Shown here piece after piece: positions 12,230-24,049 of a DNA stretch of 64,000 nt. Source of the stretch: Epiperipatus broadwayi (Eukaryota > Onychophora > Udeonychophora > Euonychophora > Peripatidae). The notes beneath the pieces were generated by a model. The model saw only the letters and a list, made by a program, of their open reading frames with translations, was not told the origin of the DNA and made no database searches. The stretch lies in NCBI GenBank assembly GCA_028023455.1, contig JAQFVV010012574.1:2318959-2382958 (forward strand), read 5' to 3'. The translations under genes were made by a program, and so were the position numbers. How positions within the stretch are numbered: the stretch's first letter is position 1; each line of letters starts with the position of its first letter.

Positions 12230-13665
12230 AGAATTTTAAATGAAGAAGTGAAACATGCAATTAAATTTATGAAGAAAGTAAAGGCTCCAGGTAATGATGG
12301 AATTATAATTGATATATTAAAAGAAGCAGGTGAAGAAATATAATTTTTTTAGCAAAGTTATATACCAAATAACTAAATGATAAAGATGTACCAGATGATT
12401 GGAAGAATGCAGTATTAATATTTTAAAAAGGTGATAAAGAAATTATTAGAAATTACAGACCTATCAGCCTTTTATCAGTTTTATTCACTTGTCTACAGGG
12501 AACATTGGATTTCCACCAACCAAGAGAACAAGCTGGATTTAAAAGTGGTTTTAGTACAGTAGATCATATCCAGGTATTGAGAGAAGTTATAGAAAGGAGA
12601 AATGAATATGAGTTGCAATTATGCTTTGGATTTTTAGATTATGAAAAGGCAATTGATTCTATAAACATTTCTTCGGTGATTAAAGCATTGAATCATCAAG
12701 GTATAGATCCAGGACATTGTTATATTTTAAAGAATATTTATAAAAATGCGACAGCAATAATTAGATTACATAATGATACTAGGAAAGTCAACATTGAGAA
12801 GGGTGTAAGACAGGGTGACTCCATATCTCCAAAAAAATTTGCAGCAATGCTGCAAGAAGTATTTTGTGAATTAAAATGGGAAGTTAAAGGAATGAAAGTA
12901 AATGGAGATTATTTAAATCATTTAGATTTTGCAGATGATGTATGTTTTTGCAAATAATGCTCTAGAGCTGCAGGAAATGTTGTAGGAGTTATCAGATGAA
13001 AGTAGGACTAAAGATAAATGTTAAAAATACTAAAGTAATGTTTAATGGATTTTCTCGAAAATATGAAAATAAAGATTGATTATGATAAATTAGAAGAAGT
13101 TAACAGCTACAAATACCTTGGTCAGATTATTAATACAGATGGAACCATAATAGATTAAATTAATCATACAAATTGAACTTGGCTGGGGTGCTTTTGGTAG
13201 AAATAACTTGACACTAAAAGAAATATGCCTATGTGTTTGAAAATGTTTTTAATAAATGTTTTACCTGTTCTTACTTATGGATCTGAGACTTGGACACTTA
13301 ATAGAAAAGCAATACAGTGACTTCAGACCATTCAAAGAAATATGGAAAGATGTATGTTGGGAGTAACAAGAAGAGATCGAAAACACAATATATGGATAAG
13401 AGAACAAACAGGTGTTATTGACCTCATTGAAAATATTAAAAGACTGAAGTGGAGATGGCAGAACATATTTCTAGAAGAGATGATAATAGATGGACAGTTG
13501 AAATCTTAAAATGGATTCCAAGAGATTGTAAAAGACCCAGAAAGAGACCATGTATGAGATGGATGGATAAAATAAGAAAGTGTGCAGGGGTGATGTGGAG
13601 ATGAGAAGCTAAAGATCAGAGAAGTTGGATTGAACTTGGAGATCTTCATCCTACAGTGGATTGAT
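12230..13665 (+). pseudogene. RTE copy A: reverse transcriptase and C-terminus
   Basis: The longest open piece (12505-12957) holds EQAGFKSGFSTVDHIQ, FLDYEKAID, GVRQGDSIS and the catalytic LDFADDV near 12920-12945, in the correct order for an RTE reverse transcriptase. Upstream, 12230-12430 encodes the LKEAGEEI and DVPDDWKNA-like region in shifted frames. After a frameshift the C-terminus continues through LPVLTYGSETWTL (about 13260-13300) to the terminal RSWIELGDLHPTVD near 13620-13665. Stops and indels prevent a full product. Confidence 0.8.
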
Positions 13666-13689
13666 AATGGTTGGTGATGATTCTATAAT

Positions 13690-13940
13690 AAGGCTGATTT
13701 TAAGAAACAACATTGTAAAGCACATTTTTTCTCTTCTAGAGTCACAAAATATTTATTTGCAAATTATAAGATGAAATAAATAATGTTTATGTTTATCATG
13801 GTAAAAAGGACTGTGAGATTGATTCAGATCAAAGAGCCACATATGTGTCGCAAACAGCAGTTTGTTAACCCTTGCTCTAATTATTTTTTAGAGTGTTGTT
13901 TTTTCAATATAAGAATATTTGTCTTAACATTATCATTTTT
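13690..13940. other. No gene seen
   Basis: AT-rich spacer between the RTE tail and the next LINE fragment; nothing recognisable. Confidence 0.4.
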
Positions 13941-13946
13941 GTTTTC

Positions 13947-14174
13947 TTTATTGACCTAATAAAATCTAAAATGCAAGGAATTGATAAACACTTCTTTTTT
14001 CTTTCTTATTATTACATTTTTACTTTTCAATATAATTTATTGACATATTTACAGTAAGGGTTTATTGACCAAATAAAATCTAAAATGCAAGGGAATGGTA
14101 AACAGTTCTTTTTTTCTTTCTTATTATTACATTTTTACTTTTCAATATAATTTATTGACATATTTACAGTAAAG
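13947..14174. repeat. Tandem duplication, unit about 114 bp
   Basis: Two adjacent near-identical units begin with 'tttattgacc' at 13947 and 14061. They share the phrases 'aaatctaaaatgcaagg' and 'ttattgacatatttacagta'. They lie in what would be the 3' untranslated tail of the minus-strand LINE fragment that follows, so this may be an element-borne tail repeat rather than a random duplication. Confidence 0.85.
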
Positions 14175-14453
14175 GTTCTGGAAGGGATTAGTTACAACAG
14201 TTAAATAAGAGTAGGTTACAAAAAAGCATTCTAAAATTCTTAAACTAATACATTGTTTACAGTGAAAATTCAGAATGAAGATTCACAAAGGATTTGTTTT
14301 CATTATTAGTAGTATGCTAAAGAAGATTGTATTACTTCAGTGAATTTAATGGTCGAGCTTATTAGAATGTCTTAGTTTAAATCAGATTTTGCCCATTTAG
14401 GATTGAAATTCCATGTTTGCATAGCTGTCAATGGATTGGAAGTACGCATATCT

Positions 14454-15147
14454 CTATCTTTTGCTTTTTTTAAGTATCTTCAGGAATGCAGATTGTAAGT
14501 TTTCAATCATTTCTTCTTGAACTACCAGCCTACAGTGCACAGACCAAATACAGTGGTTACTTATTGTTGCAAGACAGATTTGAAAAAACAAACCTCTGCC
14601 TATTGTGGTTTTAAGATTTGTCTGATTTGTATTTCCATTGATTTTTTGTTGAACATACATCCTAAGATTGTTTAAGACTACACATTCCGATAGGAAGTGC
14701 TCAGTAGTCTCATCATGACGATGACAAAGAGTGCACATTGGATCAATATTCAGCCCTCTTTTGTAATACAAAAAGGCATTAGTAGGCAAGGCATGCAGGC
14801 TGGTCTTCAGCAGAAAATCCACAAGCTTGGGCAGTAATTTACAGAATTTAGTCATCCTGATTAATCTTTGATTGCTAATTGAAAGACAACTGGAAATCCT
14901 TTGCTTTTGAAAGTCAATAAGATCATACAGCTCCCAATATGACCGTTTTGTTTTAAGTAGATTTTCAGATGTTTTGAGGTTGTTGACGATGTGTGTAATC
15001 TGTTGCTGAAACCATATCAGGCGTCTTTTAGGAGGCTGTCGGTCTGTGGGCAAAATTTCTTCTTTTGGTAAAGGGCATTGAACCCTTTCATTGTTATTAA
15101 AGATGTTATAAAGAACATTGTGAGTCCCTGCAAGCTGAAGATAATGA
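14454..15147 (-). pseudogene. LINE polymerase C-terminus with CCHC zinc knuckle
   Basis: An uninterrupted minus-strand frame of about 230 codons, open up to the SINE that cuts it at about 15147 and ending at a stop at 14454. The middle reads LLKTSLHALPTNAFLYYKRG and then CTLCHRHDETTEHFLSEC, a C-x2-C-x9-H-x4-C knuckle. This is the pattern of the zinc-binding region that follows the polymerase in several non-LTR retrotransposon families (zf-RVT type). Start codons inside the frame are probably irrelevant, because it is a 5'-truncated C-terminus. It is the least damaged long coding stretch in the window, so the insertion may be fairly young. A domesticated host gene is a less likely alternative. 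Confidence 0.65.
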
Positions 15148-15249
15148 GTGAAAGCATTGGTGATCGAGTGGTCAGCACAGCTACCTCACAATCAGTTGTC
15201 GCGGGTTCGCTTCCTGGCCGATGCTTTGACCCATAAAAAAAAAAAAAAA
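15148..15249 (+). mobile_element. tRNA-derived SINE, copy 1
   Basis: A tRNA-like promoter is visible. 'gatcgagtggtcagcac' serves as the A box region and 'gcgggttcgcttcctgg' contains a good B box. The unit ends 'atgctttgaccc' and a pure A tail of 13 bases. It shares head, B box and the terminal 'tttgac' with three other copies near 27.9, 36.4 and 36.6 kb. It abuts and truncates the minus-strand LINE frame. Confidence 0.8.
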
Positions 15250-15298
15250 TCATTGAATCATCAAATAGTGAATTTTCATTACTTTTACTTCTTAAATA

Positions 15299-15328
15299 CC
15301 CCCCCCCCCCACCATACACACACACAGC
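15299..15328. repeat. C12 run followed by an AC-rich repeat
   Basis: Twelve consecutive C bases followed by an imperfect (CA)n stretch. Such C runs are rare in DNA this AT-rich. Confidence 0.9.
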
Positions 15329-15521
15329 TTGTTTTTATTATTGTTTAAATCAATTTCCTGGTTGATATATTCTCTTCAAATTCATTATTTCAAGAATTTT
15401 TTCTACCATCATTACATTGCTATGATATCACCATCTGAGACTTATTAAATATTTTAACAAGTGAAAATAAATTATAATACTTCCAGTATTTTAATACCAC
15501 TATCTAAAAATAATTTTTCAG

Positions 15522-15761
15522 AGATAGTATCAGGCAAAAAAATCGATCTCATATTTGGGAGATACAGGAGTTGAAGAAAACATTACATGAAAAATTTGCT
15601 GCAATCGAAAAAATTGAGTGCAAGATCCACACATCGATTCCTATTCTAGCACTTCTGGCTTTTGAACCTCCGAGGAATAACGCCATTATGCAAGATATTG
15701 GTCAATTTAAATCGTACATTAACACTCGATTCATCAAAATAATAATTCACATATATAGCCG
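15522..15761 (+). other. Candidate exon or orphan coding fragment
   Basis: A frame open from 15514 to 15795 sits in locally less AT-rich DNA. It begins beside an acceptor-like 'taatttttcag' ending at 15521, and a possible donor (ccg/gtatat) follows 15761. The peptide has varied, protein-like content: a charged start (RQKNRSHIWEIQELKK), a middle with Cys and His, then ILALLAFEPPRNNAIMQ. Codons ending in G or C are more frequent than in neighbouring frames. I do not recognise the family. It could be a real host exon, a fragment of a DNA transposon protein, or chance. Confidence 0.3.
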
Positions 15762-16089
15762 GTATATTTATCTGGCAATACACCCTCGATATTAACAGTA
15801 AATTTATAGTTCTTAAAAGTTGCAGTAAAGTTTTTGATCTGACTTTTAATATGAATTTTCAAATTATTAATTTTAAAACAATTTTTCGGTTTATTTTTTC
15901 TATTTCCATCTTGCAACTTTTATTGATAAACTAAACTTTCTTCGAAATTAATAGAATCTATACAGATTTGTATTGATTCAACATATTTTAAATTTGTTTG
16001 ACATTTAAATAGTTTATTACACTGTGAACAGTAATTACTTTCCATAGATTTTTTTTTACAAAACTAGCTAACGAAAATACCTATCATTA

Positions 16090-17060
16090 TTTTTGACCTC
16101 CGCCAATGAGTCAATTCATAATACTTTACAACGGGGTCATAAACTGGTGGACAACGAAGATTTCGCATCTGGTTAGTGGCTTTGATTTCTAAAAATCAAT
16201 GTTTCTAACATCTTGCGTGGATTAAAACATAAAAACTTCTTAATGCTTTATGTTAGTTTTAAACTAAAGCAAAGCTTATTACTTTAATTCTTATACCATT
16301 TTTCTATCATCAAAAGTTGCCAACTCTGTACGGAAGTTACTTGTCATGCAGCCATTTTAAGCCACGTGATACATTGCCAGTAGTTTGTCTCGCTTCGCCG
16401 AATGATGTTATACACGACCCGCGTCGACTATACAGCTAATTGCTGGGCCTTTGCTGTGTTTGAGTTTAGAACCTCTGATTTACAGCGTTAATCTCTTAAC
16501 CTAAAAAATTAGGAGATGTTAATAATTCTTTTGAAATTTAAAACAGTAAGAATAAAATTTAATCGCTAAGGGGAGGGTAAACAGCCTAAGAGGAATGAAT
16601 TGTGTTTTTGTTTCAAGAGTAACGTCAAATCGTTCTATATAATATAAGAAGGAACTAGAGATGGCTTCTTTTGATTTGTTTTATATAGTTAATTAATTAA
16701 TGATGCGTCTAAAATTATTGTATTCGATTCTAGAAATAAGAAAATCCAACTTTGCTCAGATTTTTATAGTAGATAAAGTTAATTGGTAGATCGATATTAA
16801 ATTAAAAATTATTTCTTAAAATTTCAATACTATTTAGAAAATGTTCAGTTTATTAATTTATATGAATGATAATTTACACAAGAACACAAAAAGAATATAT
16901 TTTATTTAGTAGCTTTATTTTCACATACGGTATATAGAATATAAGTGTTTAAATTTGCCGCCGTGACGTACGTTGTTTTAATCCATTCACCATTCAGTGC
17001 TCACTATTCACAATGGCTGGTATAGTGCTTTTGTACTTTTGATCTTAATTATAATAATAT
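16090..17060 (+). promoter_or_regulatory. Promoter-like region, relatively GC-rich
   Basis: This stretch is the least AT-rich in the left half and holds motifs that cluster at animal promoters. There is a palindromic E-box CACGTG at 16363-16368, a YY1-like 'gccatttt' just before it, several CG dinucleotides at 16390-16430, and a CRE-like TGACGTA at 16964-16970 close to 'acaatggctg' at about 17010. A small frame of about 36 codons (16384-16490) reads through part of it but is unremarkable. The direction is inferred from the candidate splice sites downstream on the plus strand. Confidence 0.3.
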
Positions 17061-17100
17061 GACAATAAATTTATGTTAGCCTAATATCTTCTATAATGTA

Positions 17101-18067
17101 ATGGTTTTACAACGAAAGGTAAGTCAAATTTAATGATATGTCATACAGGATAATAAAGCTTTGCAAAATTTCATGCTTCTATTAAATGGCTGTCGTAGAA
17201 TTAGTTTCTCGGTAGTTAATATATATTAACACATGCAAGTTTACTATAAGCTTTTAGAAAATGCTGATGATATAATTTAATATCGTGCCTACTTAAATGT
17301 TTAGTTTGTCACTCGTAAGTTTAAACTTGTAGTTATTTTTTTTTTTTAAAAAAAAAAGTAGAATAATTTAGTTCCTTACTTGGTTAAAGATCGCGTAAAC
17401 GTGGAAAACTATTCGATTTAATTTTGCATTTGTATATATACACGTTTTTGTTTTTTTTTTATTTAAAAATTAGTAGTATTTTTTTTTTTTTTGTTTAATA
17501 AAAAAAAGAAGTTATACTGAGGTTACTACTGTAAGCCATGTCAGAAGTTGATTTGATAAATGCTGGAGGTGTGTTCTTTTGACCTATTTTGGCTTTCATT
17601 TATATACGTAAACATTTACAGTATTACGTTTAAGTTTTCTTAAGCAACTAATTCATATATATATTTTTAAAATAAATATAGCGATGTTCATATGCTGTCT
17701 CAAGTATATATAGTGTTTTACTTATGCCTATGAAGTTCTATTTTGGGAGAATTACGAATCTCAATAATTTTATTGTAACCTCACGATAATTGCTCTGAAT
17801 ATAATAATTACAAATGTTATTAAAAAATATTTATACATTTTTTAAAGCTAATCAAAATAAAGGTAAAGTTTTGAGAAAATGCAAGATAATTGATAACTTA
17901 AAAGAATTACAACTAATTTAATTTTTAGTTTTATCAAATGTTATAAATATACTCATATGATAGATTTAACCATTGAGTGATTTTTTTACATGACCAAGAA
18001 GAGAATGATATATTATTTTAATTATTTTATTGTTATAACTGTAGACATTTCAGGAAGGAAAAAGCAG
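17101..18067 (+). other. Candidate 5' exons of a split gene
   Basis: Three pieces look like exons of one plus-strand transcript. A strong donor (aaag/gtaagt) follows 17118. A short ATG-led piece at 17538-17568 ends in a donor-like gtgtgt. A 23-base piece at 18045-18067 lies between an acceptor-like 'gttataactgtag' and a good donor gtatgt. Joined, the last two give 18 uninterrupted codons ending in phase 0 (start MSEVDLINAG). No downstream exon could be placed with confidence and I recognise no family. Such matches can occur by chance. Confidence 0.22.
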
Positions 18068-18069
18068 GT

Positions 18070-19190
18070 ATGTTTCAAGATAGTTTTGCAATATGGCTCA
18101 TAATGATCAATCATTATATATATAATACTATAGTAATATGATACAATTTAATATAATCACGTGCAGATATTTATTGTTAAGAAAACAGTGTTCAAGACAT
18201 AGTTGTTGTTTTTTTTAACAAACTTTAAGTTATGAATCAATTAGTATTCTCTGTTAGCATTGCATTTTAGTCAATATAAATCAATTATCTCTTATTATAT
18301 ATAATTTTTGCAAAGTTCAAATCTTTTAAAGTAATATCCACATTTCGATTGTTCATCTAATCTTCAAGAGATTTCCTTTATTATTAACAATTGGTCAGTA
18401 GGTTAAACATAAAAAAAAAAAAATCTAATTGTTTATTATAAATTAATATATTTTGGATGTTTTATTTATTTATTTTATTTTTACAGGAAGGTAAACCATT
18501 TTATGATAGCTTTTATTTACATATCATTTATTATATCTTTGATATTTATCAAGTTGGTTTTTTACTTTCTATCTATGTGTGCATTATGATAATATAAGAA
18601 TTTTCATTATTTTATTTTGTATTTCAAAATTTGAGATGAGAGATAAATGATGTCATATTATTTTAAAGTCTAACAGTCCCACCAATGATGAAGTTTTTTA
18701 TGTTATATTCATATTGACTGTCCTTATAAGCAGGGTGTCAACATTTATCTGGTAAACAAGATTAATATAAGAAGTGTACTTTCTAGCTAATAATAGCTAG
18801 ACGTTTTTTATCAATCAATACTGGATAGCAAATTATAATTTATAAGTATTACTTTCACATTGTGAACATTCTTTTTAGATAAATACATTAATGATTATTA
18901 CATTATCATTTATTAGGCTAAATATTATAATATCATTTTTACTTCAGATATAAACTTTAAATTTAATTAAAAAATATCTATGCTGATGAAATATACTGGA
19001 TAGGTAACTAAAATTGCTATTAGCTGGCTTCTAGAAGCAAAAAAAATCATGATGATATGAAACAGTTTTCAATATTTACCATCCTAGATTAAAACTCCAG
19101 ATTGTGAGCTTGGTAAATAGATAGCTAACAACTACACCAAGAAACTTCTTTAAAATTTTAAATATTAAAAAAAATGTCATTAAGAGAGTA
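18070..19190. other. No gene seen
   Basis: AT-rich, with A and T runs near 18410. An acceptor-like 'ttatttttacag' ends at 18486, but the frame behind it is not recognisable. Confidence 0.35.
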
Positions 19191-19254
19191 ACGAGAAATG
19201 ACAAATTATGATGATCGAGTAACAATTGATTATAATTGTATTTATATTATAACT

Positions 19255-21110
19255 CTCGGGGAAAAATGGAGTCTTCCGTATCTGCCATACAGGGTGCCAC
19301 CAGGCTATTGGAACCTGGAAAATTTATATAGTAGGCAGATACATACTGTTAAGATCCAATTTTTAAATAAATATGACCAAAATGCCCCAGTCACTAGCTC
19401 ATGGAGGCCAGAGATATATTTTTAATATTAAAAAAATATTTTTTTTTTTTTAAAAATAAATAAAATAAGCCACTGCCAGTAATAACACACAAAAAATATT
19501 TATTAACACACATATATAAATATTTAAAATTGAGGAATAAAATTTATCTTGTTTAGATTTTAATATTAATTTTAGATTGGTTATTTTTTTTTTTTTAATT
19601 TAAATTATTAAGAAAGTCTGCACAGATGGGCAGTTTAATAATATTTTTACTTTGGAATGTTGAGTACAGATAGGCTATATAGGTTTCTCAGCTAAAAACT
19701 TTTCAAAAACAATCATTCAATCTCAGACTAAAAGTTTGTAGCCAAACTAACACCTGCTTCCAGATACATAGACGCAATCAATGCAATATGAAGATGCTAG
19801 CATAAAACCATGTTGACAGGAATGTGTATCTGACAGCGTGATGTTATTTGAAGGACATGATCCTCGTCTAGTACAGGAATGTGCGTCTGTCTGGCGAAGG
19901 AATCATATATATACAATAATGAAAGAGAAATGCTACGTATGGGGGAGAGCGGTCTCTGCCGACTTATAGTCCCTATCCATAGAGCTAAAAGGGTCAATTG
20001 GCACAGGAAATACATCTGCATCCATTGCAATGTAATGACTACATCTTTGGGTCATGCATTCACTTGGGCTTTGCCCTGTATGCTAAACATGCTTCACATT
20101 ACATTGATATAAACACCCATATATCCTTCCACCAGCATCGACCTAACTACGAGACAAATAGCCTGAAATTAAACCTCATCAAAATAAACATAAATGATTA
20201 AAATATAGTTATTGATGGAATTGCTGAGGGAAATTTACAATAAACCCAATGGCACTCATCATAAGTTTGCCGTATTGATCCCAATAACTTAAAAGATATA
20301 CGAATAAATACGTTTGGACACTCAGCATGAGGTGTCATATTTACCGATATCTATATATTTTAATCATATGAAAATCAAAAAAAAAAAATTAAACGTTAAT
20401 GAATCTATGCAGCTATCCACACCCAATTTAAATTTAATACATTTAAATAATTTAGTCAATAAATATTAATAAAAAAAAAATAGAAATGATTTAATTAAAT
20501 TAGCAAACTCAAATATATGAAATTAAACATTAATAACTGATTTTGAAATCTTAATAAGTCAGATAAAAGTTCATTTTAAAAATTGTTTAGTTGATTATTA
20601 AAAGCCTGTCAAATATTGACGAAAGTTCCTAATTTTTAAAATTTTACAGTTCATACTTTACAGTAGAAGAGTTCCCAGTTCCTCGTACCAATTCCCGCGA
20701 AGTTTTTATTGGTCATACTTTCATGGAAGACCAGTCTGTTGTTCCGGAGATGGCCTTAGCTGGTTCAATCCTGGTACTATTTTATTGCAGTACCCATATG
20801 ATTCGGGGTCTGCTATAGTACCATTCATAATTCAACAGTCACTTCATTTGAAATAAGTAAGAGGGTAAAAAGTGCATCTTTTCACCCTCCTCAAAAATCA
20901 AGCTGGAACTAACTTTGATTGGAAATTTTTTTCTTTTTATACAAATCGTCTGGATTCACTGAACAATGGTTTCCTGTTCCAATGATTTTCATTAGGGTCC
21001 GAGTGTTGGTTGCTTCGTGCTTGCATTGGTCAATCTAATTTTTTTATTCTCTTATCTGACTTTTTAATTATATCAGAGCCCCAATGGCTAGTTTGCTTTT
21101 CGTTTAATTA
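19255..21110. repeat. Unidentified dispersed repeat, copy 1
   Basis: This segment is clearly related to 24050-25720. Shared landmarks in the same order are: 'gaacctggaaaatttatat' (about 19311 here), 'cactagctca', the 'agcataa..cca.gtt.acagg' block (about 19800), the 'agcggtctctgccgactta' block (about 19948), 'gccctgtatgctaa' (about 20072) and the 'ccaccagca' block (about 20130). A weaker 3' part runs to about 21110. Base composition is less AT-rich than the flanks. Short frames on both strands are not conserved between the copies, so I call no protein. It may be a non-autonomous or decayed DNA transposon; no terminal repeats were found. Confidence 0.65.
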
Positions 21111-21380
21111 ATAAAACAATCATTTCCATTTACTGAAATTACATAGGAATCTTTTAACAAAAATATTTTATCTTTAGATCTTTACTTTTTTTTATAAAAA
21201 AGTACGTTCAAATCTTTTTTTTTATTTTAAAAAAAATACTTTTTAAGTTTTCCGTCTATGCGACAATATATATGTTAAATAACTCCTTTTAATTTTAGTT
21301 TTTAATAAATTTGTTTTTATTTACGAACTTTTTATTTTAATTTTAAATTAATGTAATGGCATATTATATATCGTTACAAT

Positions 21381-21711
21381 ATATTGGACTATTTCCATCA
21401 TCTAATATTAAGTATTGAATATCTTTAGAAAAATGTAATTTTATTTAAATTTTCCAATTACATGTGTAGTGTTTCGAGTAATAGTATTCTCTCTTCTTCA
21501 GGTGTTGGCAATGACAGTACTAGCATGGTACTATCACTGGTCAGTGAGCAACGCCTAAAGAAGAGAGAAGAATAATACTTTTTGAAATGTTGTACATATA
21601 GTAACTTGTGTACTATTATTAACAGTTGAATGTAATTGGAAAATTTAAATAGTCAAATTTTTCTAAAGACATTCAGTACTTGATATTAGATTGATGGAAA
21701 TAGTCCAATAT
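21381..21711. mobile_element. Foldback element (331 bp)
   Basis: A nearly complete inverted repeat. The left end 'atattggactatttccatc' at 21381 is matched by its exact complement ending at 21711, and the arms continue through 'taaattttccaattacat' to a small inner hairpin at about 21514-21538 (tgacagtac.../...gtactatca). The left arm also carries 'cttcttcagg', the complement of a CTGAAGAAG motif that recurs near 48.2 and 48.8 kb. No coding sequence is present, so it is non-autonomous. I could not define a target duplication. Confidence 0.8.
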
Positions 21712-21837
21712 TTAAATACAACTAAAATACCATAATCACAAATCATCCGGAAAACAATTAGTTATAATAACTCTATCGGCCTTCACATGTACATTGACAT
21801 AAATAAACATGATATATTTTATGATTGCAGATTGTGG

Positions 21838-23290
21838 TGAATAGGGATGATAAATTAATTTTAAAAATATTGAAATTCTTTAGAAGTTTACAAATATGTT
21901 TTCAAGGATTCTGTTGATTACAAGCATTCCAGAGACTCTGAGTCATTTTAAAGCATCAATAAGTGCTATAGACATAATCTTTGTTGCCAGGGAAGGACAA
22001 GAAAATTGTCGGAAACAAAAGATTTATATATTGCTTTTATTGATTTGATCAAGACATTTAACTCAAACAGTTAAGCAGCATCTATGTAATGGAATAAGAG
22101 AAAGTGTTATTACTATATGTGGAAAACCTGAAGCATTTGAAATGAAAATTGATATTAAATAATGATATGTATTGCTCCAATCTTGTTTGTAATTTTTGTG
22201 ATCGTGGTTTTTGGAACTATTTATAAGTGAATTAATGAAATAGAGGTCAAGTTTTTGGTAGAATTTTTTAAGCAAAAATAAAAACATCTTTTATTTCTGA
22301 ATTTACAATATGTTAATAGTTATACTGTTCTTCTCACTTCCAAAAGCCAATCTACAGAATGTATTTAAAGTTTTGAATGCAACTTATAAAAACTTCGATT
22401 TAGCAACTAATGTTCAAAAATCTTAAATTTTTTATCAGCCAGTAATCTTTTAACTTGAAAGATTGTCAACTTGAGAATGTAAACCAATTTGAATATATTA
22501 GCAGCTTTTTTAAATAAAAAGGTGGACTTGTATATTAATGTGCAGCATGGATTTCAATGAATGGCTGCTGCTTTTAACATCTTAACAGTATTTCACCACA
22601 CAGAATAACCACTGCAAATAATATAGCTATGTATATAAAACTTATTTTACCTAAGCCATTGTATGGAAATGAGATGTGGATCCATTATAAAAGCACTAAA
22701 AAAATTTCATTTAATAATGTTCAATAAAATTCCAAAAAATATGATGGCAAGATTGTAAGACCAATCACTATATTCTTCACATTACTGATATGATATCATA
22801 GGGTTTATTATTGTTAAATCACATGTTCATTAAATTGGATATATAAAATGAAATAACAATGCAAGACTTTCTAAAAAAAATATTTTATAATGAACTTGAA
22901 CATCGTTTTCACGGGAGCGGCAGACCATATAAGATACTGTAAATGTATTAAATAACCATACTACTACACCTTTTGAAAACATGACTAAAGACACAATAAG
23001 ACATGATTTACAATTGTCTCAAAGACATTCTGAAAAATTGCAATGTTATTGTATTGAGAAGATATAGATATGGATAAAATACAATGGAAAGCTATTGAAA
23101 TCTTTCAGGAAGGAAAGATTAAAAAATATAAAATAGGCAGAACAATGGAGAATATGTTATATATTTGGACTGAGTTGAGTTTCATAGATTGATTTGTATG
23201 ATTATCACATATATCATTTCTAATGTTGTTATTCTTATTTTTCTTTTCTCTTGGAATTGGAATAACTAATTTGCAAATGGATTCTGAGAA
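21838..23290 (+). pseudogene. LINE family 2, copy 1 (decayed)
   Basis: The plus strand encodes, in several frames: a pre-palm segment with SAIDIIFVARE (about 21955-22000); LYIAFIDLIKTFNS (about 22025-22070), which is the first catalytic block; a fingers/palm region; LILPKPLYGNEMW near 22650-22680; the terminal basic motif NELEHRFHGSGRPYK near 22890-22935; and a final GLY-type finger region near 23190. The G-E-L-x(2)-G-x-R-x(2)-G-R-P tail is typical of a widespread animal non-LTR family. The FADD catalytic block could not be found and stops are frequent, so the copy is dead. Confidence 0.7.
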
Positions 23291-23299
23291 CATATTTCA

Positions 23300-24045
23300 A
23301 TTCTATACATCTATGGCTTTTTTTTCCACTCTATATAAAAAGTAGGCTAAAAAATGGTAGCCATATTTAAAGGGGGAATTTTAATCTTTATATCAACTAG
23401 AGGGGAAATTTTTTTTAGACACTTTGTCCATTACACCTAAGCTACCGAAGTGGCAAGTACTGCATATCAGCTGAAAAAGTCTTCCTAAGTTTTTTCTGTT
23501 CATTTCTCTTTTCAAACTCTCATAACTATTTCCTTTTGATCATCTTATTTTCCCCCTACTATTCAAAGATTTTTGTGACATATTCACAATTTTTCTCCAT
23601 TTAAATCTAATCTAATTTTCCCTTTATTTTATAATTTTTCACTATAAACATTTTTTGTTTTCTCAACATTGTTAATTCTCTTCTAATTTATTTCTATTTT
23701 TTTTCTTCAAATTTACATTTCAGAAGTTCATTTTTTTCTAGTTGTTCATCACCCCCCCCCCCTTATCCTGGATGAGGCTATATTTTGTACAAAATAATTG
23801 TCAATGCTCTTTTTTAATTTGTTTTTAATGGACTTAAAATATCCTCCTGTCCTTTTCCAAACTTTATTTTTTTTTATTATTTATCATGATTGCTTTAGAC
23901 ATATGCATTTATTCTTGTGGTGTTGGGGCAAATCCAATTGCAATCAAATTCATAATATACAAGATCATGGGAAAAAGCATAATTGTTTAATTAGAAGTTA
24001 CAAAATAAGCTTCAGTACCCACTTTTATATATATTATAATGGTTG
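23300..24045. other. No gene; pyrimidine-rich, with a C11 run
   Basis: The plus strand is pyrimidine-biased from about 23480 to 23760 and contains eleven consecutive C bases at 23752-23762. Open frames here are short and unrecognisable. Confidence 0.4.
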
Positions 24046-24049
24046 ACAG

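Larger units (their letters stand above)
10648..13685 (+). mobile_element. RTE-type LINE, copy A (near full length, dead)
   Basis: A non-LTR retrotransposon of the RTE clade, about 3.0 kb long, matching copies B and C from a shared 5' leader through the endonuclease and reverse transcriptase to a 3' tail with TGATGA-type repeats. The leader phrase 'tgattattcatatactata' is common to all three copies. Copy A lacks about 50 bp present in copy B just before the endonuclease (near 10950) and has unrelated sequence replacing part of the endonuclease start near 11045-11090. Many frameshifts and stops make it non-functional. RTE proteins nick DNA and prime reverse transcription from the nick; short GAT-type 3' repeats are characteristic of the clade. 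Confidence 0.85.

Noticed and set aside
15017-15348. Frames across the SINE and C run
   Set aside because: They are produced by translating the SINE, its A tail and the poly-C tract.
19797-20112. Overlapping frames on both strands in repeat copy 1
   Set aside because: The corresponding parts of copy 2 do not preserve either frame.
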